DNA from: Gamarada debralockiae
Lineage: Eukaryota; Ascomycota; Leotiomycetes; Helotiales; Hyphodiscaceae
Length of the DNA: 47,232 nucleotides
Assembly (NCBI GenBank): GCA_002803225.1
Contig: NXFV01000719.1
Location: 1 to 47,232 of the forward strand
Direction of reading: 5' to 3'
Of the stretch, positions 10,417-20,109 are shown one piece after another (within the stretch, counting starts at the first letter, position 1; each line of letters starts with the position of its first letter). Under the pieces are notes generated by a model. That model had not been told where the DNA came from. It saw only the letters and a program-made list of their open reading frames with translations, and did not search any database. The translations under genes were made by a program, and so were the position numbers.

Positions 10417-12185
10417 ATGACGATCATCGGTACCGCAATCAAGTTTTTGACAGAGTATCAATGGCATCTTGTTGTAGCGATTCTTACAGCGTACTTCGCA
10501 AAGTTGTACGTTGAGTATCGTCGATTGAAAGCTTTCAACGGACCATGGCTAGCAGGATGGACAGACCTCTGGTTTGCGAAAGCAGCTTTCGGCATCAACC
10601 AATGTGGGGTTCTTGCCGAAGTGTGCGAGAAATATGGCATCATCCTACGCAATGCAGCCCGATTCACAAGCTCTAACAATCATTCTAGGACCCATCGCTC
10701 GAATTGGACCAAACACCCTAGTCACTAATTCCCCTGATTTGATCATGAGAATGAGCGCTGCGAGGTCTCCATACACGAGAGCGGACTGGTATGCAGCGAG
10801 CAGAATACCGCCTGGGCAAGATAACATCTTTACTCAGCAAGACGACGAGAAACATAGCCGTCGAAAAGCGCAAATGGCTGATGGGGTTAGAAGAGAACAT
10901 GCGATCTACTTCTGAGCTCTTAACTTACACTCTCTAGTTTTCCGGCAAGACTAATCCGTCCCTTGAGCCCACGATCGATGTGCACGTTCAAGCTCTCCTT
11001 GACCTACTTCGACGGAAATACATCTCAACAGCAGAGTCGCTCAAACCAGTCGATATGGCCCGCAAAGCTGCATTTTTCACCATGGACGTAATCACCGATC
11101 TTGCCTTCGCAAAGCCGTTCGGGAATCTGAAGAATGACACGGATACGTACAACTACATTCAGTCAACAGAAGATCTGTTGCCCACGGTACTCAGAATGAG
11201 TTCAATTCCAGCGTTGAAGTCGTTCTTCGAATTGGAATGGGTTAGCAAGGCTATGTTTCCCAGTGATACGAGTGAAAACGGGTTAGGAAAGGTAGTGGGG
11301 TAAGACGAAACCCCTCTTCCTAACAGCGAAGTCAGGCTATTATTCTGACTAAAATGGAAAACCAGAATAGCAAAAACACTAGCCTCGGAGCGCTACGCAA
11401 CCAAGAACGTCAACCATCAAGACATGCTCGCTTCATTCATATCCCACGGCCTCACAGAATCTGATCTCGTCACCGAATCCGTGATGCAGATCCTAGCTGG
11501 TGCAGAGACGACTGCGACTGCACTCCGCGCTACATTATTGCACACTATCACTAATGCACGCATCTACTCAACCCTTCAAACCGAAATTGACAAAGCCGTT
11601 AAAACGGAGAGTATCTCGTCTCCTGTAATCAAAGACACAGAATGGCGACACCTAGTCTACCTCCAAGCAGTGGTTAAAGAAGGACTGCGGTTCTGGCCCC
11701 CAGTAACAGGACTAATGACTAAATTCAGCCCTCCTTCAGGTGATGAGTTTGAGGTTGATGGCGAGAAGGTGTTTATTCCAGGGGGGACTAATATTGGGTG
11801 GGCTAGTAATGGGATTCATAGGAATAAGGCGGTATTTGGAGAGGATGTGAATTTGTTTAGGCCGGAGAGGTGGTTGGAGGATGGGGAGAAGTTAGAGAAG
11901 ATGCGAAGGGTTGTGGACTTAAATTTTGGGTACGGGAAGTATTATTGTCTTGGGAGATTGATTGCATTGTCGGAGCTGCATAAGATGATTTTTGAGGTGA
12001 GTGGAGAAGAGGACAGGGTGGGGTTGAGTGACTTGAAAATGGGCTAACGGCGAGTGTAGTTATTCCGAAATTTCGATTTGGAGATTATGAATCCTTCGAG
12101 GCCGTGGAAGAGCGAGAATGTGGGTTTGTGGATGCAGAGTGAGATGTGGGTTAGGGTTACAGAGCGCAAAGCTGTCAAGGAATAA
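10417..12185 (+). CDS. Cytochrome P450 monooxygenase (pisatin-demethylase-like)
   Basis: Model: join(10417..10636, 10689..10885, 10938..11299, 11366..11996, 12060..12185), 511 aa, the usual length for a microsomal fungal P450. An N-terminal membrane anchor covers about residues 12-32. P450 signatures follow in order: I-helix AGAETTA at 304-310, K-helix EGLR at 365-368, FRPERW at 424-429, and the heme loop FGYGKYYCLG with the thiolate Cys at 454. The ARIGPNTLVT segment and the Lys in the heme loop are usual for the pisatin-demethylase/CYP570-like group. The protein would hydroxylate or demethylate a small molecule at the ER with a P450 reductase. Intron 1 (10637-10688) must begin GC rather than GT to keep frame. 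It still has a good CTCTAAC branch and TTCTAG acceptor. No in-frame stop remains. The substrate is unknown. Confidence 0.88.
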
Positions 12186-12377
12186 TCTGCTCGAAAGTAC
12201 TAATAGCGGGGACAATGTCAATTTGATAAGATGGATTTGCAGCTACACAAAGCTGTAAAAAGGTGCCCTTGTCGTTTAGTCTTTGCACAAGCTTGCATAA
12301 AATCCACACAAGCATATCAGGATTCGAACTATTTGACAAGGATGAGGATAAATCGAACATGTCACGTCAAGTATCAG

Positions 12378-12924
12378 CCAAATCCAAAATTTCAGCGGAA
12401 ATGGCGCGTACTGGAGTGGACGTTTAATGAGAAATTTGATTTTATTTTCTCGAGGCAGATGACGAGGACTTTGGCTAATTTCGTGGCTTTCTTCTCTCAG
12501 GCTTTCACTTTTTTTGAATCCTGGGGTATATCTTGAAGTTATTGACATGAAATATCCCATTCAATGCGATTATGGGAGTTTGAAAGAGGATTCGGCACTG
12601 AAGAGATGGGCGGATTTATCACTTGAAGCATCCATTAAGCTCGGGCGGCCGGTGAATTCTGCCACGAAGTACAAAGCGCAGTTTGAAGCAGCAGGATTTG
12701 TGGGTGTTGTACAGACAAAGTTTAAGTGGCCGTTAAATCAATGGCCGAAAGGGAAGAAGGAGAAGGAGTTAAGGATTTAGACGAGGGAGAATTTCTTGAA
12801 TGCGTTAAGTGCGGGGAGTATGGTGCTTTTTACGAAGGGGTTCGGATGGACGGATCAGGAGGTTGAGGCGTTCTTGGTTGATGTGAGGATGGATATAAAG
12901 AATCCTGCGACTCATGCGTATTAG
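12378..12924 (+). pseudogene. LaeA-like SAM methyltransferase, truncated and broken
   Basis: The C-terminal two thirds of a fungal LaeA/UMTA-type methyltransferase can be read in pieces. FDFIFSRQMT is the motif after the acidic loop. LNPGVYLEVID is the conserved strand with Gly and Glu. ALKRWADLSLEASIKLG and TKYKAQFEAAGF follow, and the usual tail ends at HAY. The frame changes inside a run of seven T at 12509-12515, and a TAG at 12778-12780 stands where family members have Trp. The N-terminal SAM-binding motif I (DxGxGxG) is absent upstream. So the gene has lost its start, has one indel and has one nonsense codon. It lies 190 bp after the P450, on the same strand. Confidence 0.75.
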
Positions 12925-13220
12925 CTAGCGTAAGTATGCTCGAAGATAATAGAGCGAAGAGTTGATAAGAGTGTATAGATGTGGAGTGTATGGGCGAAAG
13001 CCATTAGAGGCCCAGGCATAGATCTTCAAAGTTAGAATTAAGTCTACTTTGACTGAAAGCACTTTACCAGCTTTATGAAGAACGCCTCCATGCGCCAAAT
13101 CCCTTGTAGCAGAACGAGGAAGTCTTCGACATGATATAGATTCAACAGAGGTAGAGATAATTCACATGAACACAAAGAGAAGCGTTTCAGAGACCAATAA
13201 GTATTAATTACTGGATCCAA
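12925..13220. other. Intergenic, nothing recognised
   Basis: About 300 bp between two gene relics, without ORF or repeat that I can name. Confidence 0.35.
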
Positions 13221-13448
13221 GTGTACAGGCATAACTTCAGCGACTATGCTTACTTTCCAGACTCTGCCAACAACCTGTCAGTAGGATCATATTTCGAGCA
13301 CGAGGCCGTGGTGCAACTACTGCTGGAGAAGGGGGCGGACGTCGCGGCGATAGATAGGGGTGAACGGACAGTATTGCACTTGACGGCTCAGAACGGACGT
13401 GAGGCGGTGGTACAACTTCTTACTTCACATACTCTAATCCCTAGTTAA
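13221..13448 (+). pseudogene. Ankyrin-repeat fragment
   Basis: From about 13303 the frame encodes the end of one ankyrin repeat (HEAVVQLLLEKGADVAAIDR) and most of the next (ERTVLHLTAQNGREAVVQLL). Helix and hairpin residues are in register at a 33-residue period. The preceding residues do not continue the pattern and the frame stops soon after, so only one and a half repeats survive. Probably a remnant of a larger ankyrin protein of the NLR or HET-associated kind. Confidence 0.6.
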
Positions 13449-13862
13449 CCGTCTGTACTCTCTTCGTCCGTCCTCTCCCACCCACCACCACGATACCATC
13501 TCCTTCTTGATATGTCGTCTATATTTTGTAGGATCTAGACAACATTACGGCTAAAAGTTCTTTCATATATGATCAATACATAGGGAAGCTGTAGCTTCAT
13601 TATTTTGTTATATTTCAATAAAATAATATCTAAAATGAATATTGTCAAACTACATCATGAATCCAACGCTGCCCGATATGCCATATACGCAACTCCTTCT
13701 ATTAAAACATATGAGAACTGGGCAGCACGCGCCGGCCTACAACATCAGGGCCAATATCCTTCGGAAATATACACAGAACCTGAGAGCTTGGGACGGAAGG
13801 CCAAGATGGCTTATGTCCATCACCATTAAGTAGCGGCTTACGTTGGAATTGCGTGATTCAAC
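13449..13862. other. Intergenic, nothing recognised
   Basis: AT-rich around 13540-13640. Overlapping 60-75 codon ORFs at 13605-13833 lack recognisable features. Confidence 0.35.
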
Positions 13863-14102
13863 ATGGCCCGTTTAGTCTCTGAGTGGTTTTTAGAAACTTG
13901 GCTCGATGAAATGAGTCGCGAGCATGTTCGACGAGCCTTCGAGTGTCTTGAGGACAGAAATTAGAGATACTATTTAAGCGTCGCTTTCGGAGAATTGCGA
14001 GATCCTGTGTGGACGGACTTGCTCGAAAAGCGCTGGCACATGGGCCGAATATTAGATTTTTGTTCGTATTGGGAGGTCGTTGAGGACGATGTAGTTTGGT
14101 GA
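13863..14102 (+). pseudogene. Unrecognised decayed ORF with one nonsense codon
   Basis: From ATG 13863 the frame runs 79 codons to TGA 14100-14102, interrupted only by TAG at 13962-13964. The composition is protein-like: alternating acidic and basic residues, several Trp, segments EWFLETWLDEM and WTDLLEKRW. Family not recognised. It may be the 3' part of a transferred or duplicated gene. Confidence 0.3.
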
Positions 14103-14226
14103 CTGCGGTGTAAATAATACAGGGTTACTGCCAAAACTTTTCCTCCCCAAAGTTGAAAATGACTTATATTACTATCTTAAGGATCAAGTGCTTGCCAAAA
14201 CAATGTTGCCACCACCACTTTGAAGC

Positions 14227-16457
14227 TTACGAACACTGATCGCCCTTCCTGAGCCTGACTACAGAGCCTTCGAGCCCAAATGCGACATGCCTCACCGCCC
14301 TTCCGTAGCTATTATCATAACTGACGCTGCCTTTCATCTCTGGAGATTCGATCGGTACCAAAACCCCAAACATTAATTTGTTTACTGCAATATCTTTCGT
14401 CGACCCAAGACAAGCACCCTGAGATATCGCATCTAGATCCGGATTTCTCGTCGTAGCCATAATCGTAGAGAAGGATCCATCATGATATACCCCATTCTTG
14501 ATCAAAGAGACGATTCCAACCAGGACCACAACTACAGTGACGACTATAACAGCTCCGTATGATATAAAGAGGTTCTTTTTATCGTATCCGTATACGTTCT
14601 CAATAGTGAATGAGGTGATTTGCGTAGTGATGTTTGTCGTTAAGTTGGCAGAGCTCAGCATACTGATAGTCAAGTTGTTTGCGAGGTCTTCGATACCACG
14701 TGCAAGACTTCGATTCCGACACATCCAAGGCTCAGAAGGAAAATTGCTTGCACTCGATGAAGTATTGGCCTGTTCGTACCAAGCGTTGTGCGCAATTTCG
14801 TCGCAAGCTACCAGACCTGTAAGAGAAAGTCTACTGGTCTCCATTTCGAGTTCCCAGCTAGCATTACTATAACAACCAGCACTTGTGCCGCCTTTGCATC
14901 CTTGATAGGTATTTTCCAAAGAGAGGTTCCCAAATAAATTTCTTCCTAGGGCAAGGAAGGACGTGAAGTATGCTGGACTGCTTCCATTTGACGTGAAGAC
15001 GACATCGTAACTTAGCTCCACTGCATTCGTCCCGTCGAGGTCTGTATCTGTTCCAGTGGTTGGTAGGATCTGAATGTTTTGATAGGAAATAGATCCTACC
15101 CCATTGCTGAATTCAAAGCCAACGTCGAACGAAGCGTTGACCGCTGTGCAGACACAGCTTTGGTTTGAGAGCTGAATCCAGAGGGCCTGATTGCCCATTT
15201 GGCCGAAGTTGAAATCAGTTGAATTGCTGTAATTCAGGTTTGGGTGCCAGTTGTTGAACTCGTCCGTACTGATGTCTTGATATGGGTCGTTAACCGCCCA
15301 CACAGTTGGGCTGAACGCAGAAAGAATTAGAACTCCATGGACTCCTGTCGCATCAGGCCCGCCATTTAGACCCGAGTTGTTGTAGGTGCCTGATGCAACT
15401 TGTTGTACGGTAAAGACGTTCGATTCTTCAGCGTACCTATCCATGAAGTAGTTGAAGTCCACTTGTTCCGAGGGGTTCGAATCGTTGCACTGAACTGTTG
15501 GCCCGTAAAATTGTATACTGAAGGATGAATTGAGTGAAGGTGCTGGAGGAGGCTCAACCTTCATGTTTAGCGCAGACTCAGATACAATTTTGAGCATTTC
15601 GGATGTGGGTTTCACGCTCTGATCGGTCTGCATCGATTCAGACTGAGTCCAGGCAGGCATCGAAAAGTTGAGAGTGGGAACCTGGTCAGGCAGTATTTGC
15701 TGATGTAGGGCAGGAACAACGGACAATGTTGCGGCAGGTGTTAATCCACCTAAAAACAAGAGCCTGCTGTGAGTTAGTCATGTAGTTGTCTGAGAAATGC
15801 TTATTTAATTACCATGGAATTGCTCCTAGGACCAGAGCAAAAGGCGCTTCTCCGAGTAACTGGAAGCTGAAGAATGACAAAGAGCCTAGATGGCAGCGAG
15901 AAGGCTTTGTCAACAGATGACATTTGGAGGGCCTTCCGACGGAAGATGGTCCAAATGTATTGATTGTAAGCAATGATGATAGAGGCTCTGAAACAGGCGA
16001 GAGCTAGAAATACGAAAGCATTGCCAACTTGCTTGACAACTTGTTGTGACGAGACGCCATCATCAGGAGCAAGGAGTCCATCGAAGTATTGGAAATAGAA
16101 GTGGTGACTAATGGCGATTTGCAGTCCAATCAACGCAAAGAGAGGCATAACGAGAGGTTCCTTCAGCCAATGGATCCCCCATTTGGCGGTCCTTGAACCG
16201 GGCTGAAACAGATGCCTGCTCCTGGAAGCCAATAAATTAGAATCAGACTGTGTCGTACTTGTATTGAGAGCCGTGGATTTGCTGCTAACAGGATTGTTCG
16301 GTTACCATGAAGAGGGGAGCGATTCCTCGGTCAAGAATTGTCTATCGGCGAGGGGAACAGATTGATATGGCCCGTGTCGTACATATCCATCGTTCTCATT
16401 GTACTGATCAATTTCAGGGCTCGTTGGTACAGGTTTTCTCTTGGCTATCCCATTCAT
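14227..16457 (-). pseudogene. Large multi-pass membrane protein with ectodomain, frameshifted
   Basis: Model: complement of join(14227..15763, 15813..16221, 16306..16457), with ATG at 16457 (the frame upstream has no earlier ATG). Splice sites fit: intron 1 GTAACC...TTCCAG, intron 2 GTAATT...GACTAAC...GCAG. The N-terminal cytosolic tail is followed by membrane segments PLVMPLFALIGLQIAIS, NAFVFLALACF and PFALVLGAIPWLLFLGG. A long Asn-Ser-Thr-rich ectodomain with many N-glycosylation sites and Cys comes next, then a last membrane helix near ISYGAVIVVTVVVVLVG and a 100-residue tail. This topology is common in a Pezizomycotina membrane family sometimes annotated 'formylmethionine deformylase-like', a name without biochemical basis. 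Exon 2 is 409 nt, one base off: the frame must shift around 15860-15885. Either an inactivating indel or an assembly error. Confidence 0.7.
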
Positions 16458-16517
16458 TGTGAATCGTGAATGGGTATCCACAAATTTGAAGATCGGCACC
16501 TTTCCATCACTTCCCAA

Positions 16518-16916
16518 GCGGCGGTGGCCAGAGACCAGATGCTTGGGCAGGTGATGGTGGGTGCGACGTCATATCATACGTTATGCCTTAATTTGAAAAT
16601 GGCACTGTGCCCCAACACGTGACTTCGTGTCATGACATATACCTTTTCTTCCATTGACATGTATTGCTTGGTAGGTGGCCCGTGTTTCGACAAGAGTTCA
16701 GTTCAATCCTGTGCATTTTCTCGATTACTTCCCTCACATTCTCCAACATTCGCAACAAGGCTACAAGCAACCCCAATCTACCCTCGAGAATCTTCTATAT
16801 TCCCAACTACCGTATTTCTATACTTGGCTCAAGAGCTCTCCAACCAGAACAATTTACCTCGAGAAGAGTCCAGATTCCGATTCATCTCGATATCCCCGGC
16901 AAACCTCTCTCACAAA
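16518..16916. other. Divergent intergenic region
   Basis: About 400 bp between the membrane gene and the small gene at 16917. A CT-rich tract at 16700-16910 overlaps long open frames that do not look coding and is typical of a fungal 5' UTR. Confidence 0.35.
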
Positions 16917-17323
16917 ATGGCAATCCTATCAGCACTCTTCACACCCCGCCCCCAAAACGCTTAATTACCCCCCTTCTACCTCGCCATCGGGTCCGTATGA
17001 ACACTCTCACACCCACCCCACCCGCAGCACCCTAGCGCTCACTTCCAGTCCTCGTCGCCACCGGAGTCCTCCAATGCCTTACATACCCAATTATACTCCT
17101 CATCAAAAACTTTCAAGAAATTCCCGTCCTCCTGGTAATCATGGCATTGGTCCTGCTCCTCTGAGGAGCCTTCGAGCTTGCTGCTGGCCTAAAGAGGGAC
17201 GTGGAGTTCTGGAAGATGAAGAGTTTGGGTTTGGTGGAATATAAGGAGCGCGCTGTGCAAAACGCTGTGTTTTTGAACAAGATGATTGAGATGCACGCAA
17301 GACCCAATGCTACTTTGGAGTAG
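16917..17323 (+). pseudogene. Small membrane protein, two nonsense codons
   Basis: Model: join(16917..16994, 17036..17323), 121 sense-length codons. The intron is GTATGA...CCCTAG, 41 nt, phase 0. The frame has a short N-terminus, PPFYLAIGS, two hydrophobic helices (LPVLVATGVLQCLTYPIILL and PVLLVIMALVLLL), then an amphipathic tail with VEFWKMKSLGLVEYKERAVQ and a conserved-looking PNATLE end. It is broken by TAA at 16962-16964 (CAA with C to T would restore it) and TGA at 17162-17164. Two long helices and the tail in one frame argue that a real gene existed. Function not recognised. It lies 271 bp from the MULE element, so mutation spreading from the repeat is one explanation. Confidence 0.5.
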
Positions 17324-17584
17324 GAGTGTGGTTTGGAGGGTTGGGTAAGAGAAAAGGAGAATCAATTCAGGCGAATGAGATGTGGGGGTTTGGGGTTTGG
17401 TGAAGTGGATAAGAGGGTGTTTCTTGGGTTTTTGGTTGGGTTATATATGATGGTGTGACTGGTGTCTTTGAAATTATTAGAACACGATTATTTTGGGAGG
17501 ACTTTGTGCTCGTAACTTATGAATGATGAACTTTGTCAATGGAGCAGCATATCCTTCCGACATCCTTGGCGCTCTCCTCAGACT

Positions 17585-17594
17585 CGTGAACGCC
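17585..17594. repeat. Target-site duplication of the MULE element, left copy
   Basis: CGTGAACGCC here corresponds to CGTGAACGCT at 23344-23353. The nine-base core CGTGAACGC is identical, and including the preceding T gives an exact 10-mer TCGTGAACGC. Duplications of 9-10 bp are the hallmark of the Mutator superfamily. Confidence 0.75.
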
Positions 17595-17645
17595 GGGATG
17601 TAGCTCGGGTGGGCAGTTCGCTTAGGTCAGGTGGGCACTTGGCAC
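17595..17645 (+). repeat. Left terminal inverted repeat
   Basis: Begins GGGATGTAG. It contains two direct copies of a TCRGGTGGGCA word (17605-17614 and 17627-17636), the inner one followed by CTTGGCAC. It pairs with 23293-23343 without gaps. The inner 20 bp are nearly perfect, and the mid-section carries most of the differences. Confidence 0.8.
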
Positions 17646-18014
17646 TTGGTATGGAACTGTACTTCACGTGATACACTATACTCTTTTAGGACAGCGCGTC
17701 CCGAAAATGAATATGTCCTCACCTTTTCTTTTTTGGTTTCCATAGTAATCGTTACGCGTAAAATAATCGATTGTAAGCAAAGATACTAAAAGAAATCTAG
17801 GTAAACAATTAAAATTCACTTTCTGTTGCTATCGCAACTTCACTGTCGCGTCAAGTACTAACCTCCCCACTCCTTCCTTTTCCTCTCTCCTTCACATCAA
17901 CAACAACAACAACAACAATGTAAGTTTATTTTAACCTGTTTTGACTGTGCAAGCAGTTCAATCTAGTTTATGATCGATTAGAATAACCTACAAAGGCATT
18001 GCAACATATCAAGA

Positions 18015-19460
18015 ATGTTCACTTCAACAAACCTGAACCCCACACGTCATTACAACTGATTGCTAATTGATTACAACGACGTGCAGAGCCATCTGATTCC
18101 CAGCGTAATCGATTATCAACTGCATACGAAGCAATGTCTACACGCTACAAAGCATATACCAAGCGCCCGGCTGGTGTCACTAAGTACGAAAAGGAAGTGA
18201 TCAATCCTAGCAGAGGTGGTGTACGTATATTACAATCGTTTCACAACCAATTGCTAATCGATTATAGAAATCACAAATAGCATACAAGATTTATGCTAGA
18301 GAGGTTTTTTGCCGTGTGATGACTGCTGAGGCTAGTGATAGAAGCGCGGTGCTTTGTGGAACAACAGTATGTACATTGAGTATATAATAATTACATTCTA
18401 ATCGATTACAGACCAGATTCAGCGGCACTAACATTGTAATGAACTATATTTGCCTTCAGCATAAAGTTGAGTATAACGCCATAACATTAGCTCGGGGCAA
18501 GGGCAAGGGAGGACCAAGAAATTCAATAAGTATTTAATATCAGCTTTGTAATCAGTTGCTAATCGATTGTAGAAAGAAAAAAACGACGCCGAGAAACACT
18601 TTACCAAACAGATAATCCTTGTTGATACTACTACGGCCAAAGTAAGGTTTAAGACCCAATTATATTTAATTTCTAATCGATTATAGGCACACCTCTCAGG
18701 TTTGCAGCAAATCAATAATACTGTCAGCGAAGTTGACCTATTAGCCGTAAGTAAATCAGCTCCTGAGCAGTTGAAAACTAAATTCTAATCGATTATAGGC
18801 TCATTCTACTCCAACAAAGCCTACTCCAACAAAGCGCAAAGCCGATCGTTATATCATATCTAATAATGAATATAAGACTCCTAAAAATGATGCAAAGGAG
18901 AATCGAATTGTAATAATTTCCGTATACTTAGTAATCACTTGCTAATCGATTATAGCGCGATAAGGTTCTTTCGAGAGACTCTACCACTAAGAAGCCCAAG
19001 CCTAGCAAAAAGTCCAAGCCCAGCAAGAAGCCCAAAGCTCCTAAGGCTACAGAGAAACCAGCTAAAATGAATACTATAAGTACTTATTAACTCTTTCAAA
19101 TTCATTTACTAATCGATTGTAGTATAGTTTCGGAGATGATAGTCAATTTCATAGTACTAAGCAAGAAACTCCGGTATATTATAACAAGGTAAGAAAGACT
19201 CTGTATGCTTTATAACTGTTTACTAATTAATTAGCCCAACAAGTCTCAGATACTCAATTCGCTCGGTCTTAATAAACGGGCCACCTGCCTTAGCTGTACC
19301 GAAAAGCAAAGTATATAGACGAGAACTCATTTAAATACAGTTTCTAATCGATTATAGTTCTATGCCCAGACCCTAATTATATTAGTAATGACTAGCACGA
19401 TTTGAATTGGGAGGAATCTACATGTCAACTTCTCGCAAACTTCATTTAGCCAGAAGGTAA
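18015..19460 (+). pseudogene. Unknown element-borne gene, ten introns, K/P-rich, CxxC motif
   Basis: Exons: 18015-18045, 18087-18220, 18268-18366, 18412-18525, 18573-18641, 18687-18746, 18799-18909, 18956-19075, 19123-19188, 19235-19310, 19358-about 19458. Frame is kept through all ten junctions; introns are 41-52 nt and mostly phase 0. The exons give a roughly 310-residue protein with a Ser/Arg-rich start, a middle with REVFCRVMTAEASDR, a long Lys-Pro-Ser tract (KPKPSKKSKPSKK) and a CLSC...C segment near the end that could bind zinc. The last exon holds two TAG stops, each one transition from CAG or CAA. I do not recognise the family. By position it is a second gene of the transposon, as many large MULEs carry. 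A nuclear DNA-binding role is only a guess from the basic tract. Confidence 0.6.
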
Positions 19461-20109
19461 TAAAGATAAATAAGAATAGCCTTTGAACAGTTGTTAATCG
19501 ATTACGATACAACTTAGTCTTTGCAAATAGTTGGCGGATACCTTGATCAGGCTCTATCTGGAATTGAACTAGTTAATAATCGATTAGGCCGTATTTCATA
19601 GAGTTTAAGGATACACATTTGAGCTTTTCCTTAATAGTAAATAAAAGATGCCTACACTATCTTATAACTCCAGTTGATATTTTAAAGTAATTAATAAACG
19701 ATTACATTGTAAAACAATCTTGTATACATTCGTTGTAGAGTTTGTAATCGATTGAAGATTATTTATTAAAGTAGCTATTTATAATGATTGCCTTCCTCCT
19801 GAGATATTAGGTAATAGCCCAAAAGAAAAAGGTGTATATATAGACTTAGATTCCGCCGTTGTACTCTGCTCTCTTATAAGACCACTACCTGATAGACTAA
19901 AGGAAAAAGGAGTATATATAGACCCAGGTTCTACCGTTACATTTTGCTCTCTTATCGGACTATTACAACTAGTTTGAATTAAACTTACATCTACTTCACA
20001 ATTGATTACCTGCTTTACGACACCAGAACTCGAAATAACTACCCGTGACCTTGGCCCTCGTCTTCTCTTTCGTATTCCGTTTGTACTACTTAATGTAATA
20101 TCTAGTAGT

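Noticed and set aside
13221..14102. Ankyrin fragment and the 13.86-kb ORF as one gene
   Set aside because: No splice sites join them and 400 bp of non-coding sequence lies between.
16675..17244. 189-codon plus-strand ORF over the small membrane gene
   Set aside because: Low-complexity Ser/Pro/Thr composition from a CT-rich leader. It overlaps the membrane-protein exons in another frame and has no domain, so I treated it as a shadow.
18134..18136. ATG 18134 as start of the element's plus-strand gene
   Set aside because: The frame continues upstream through an exon and an intron to ATG 18015, with the same intron block, so 18134 is more likely internal. It remains possible.
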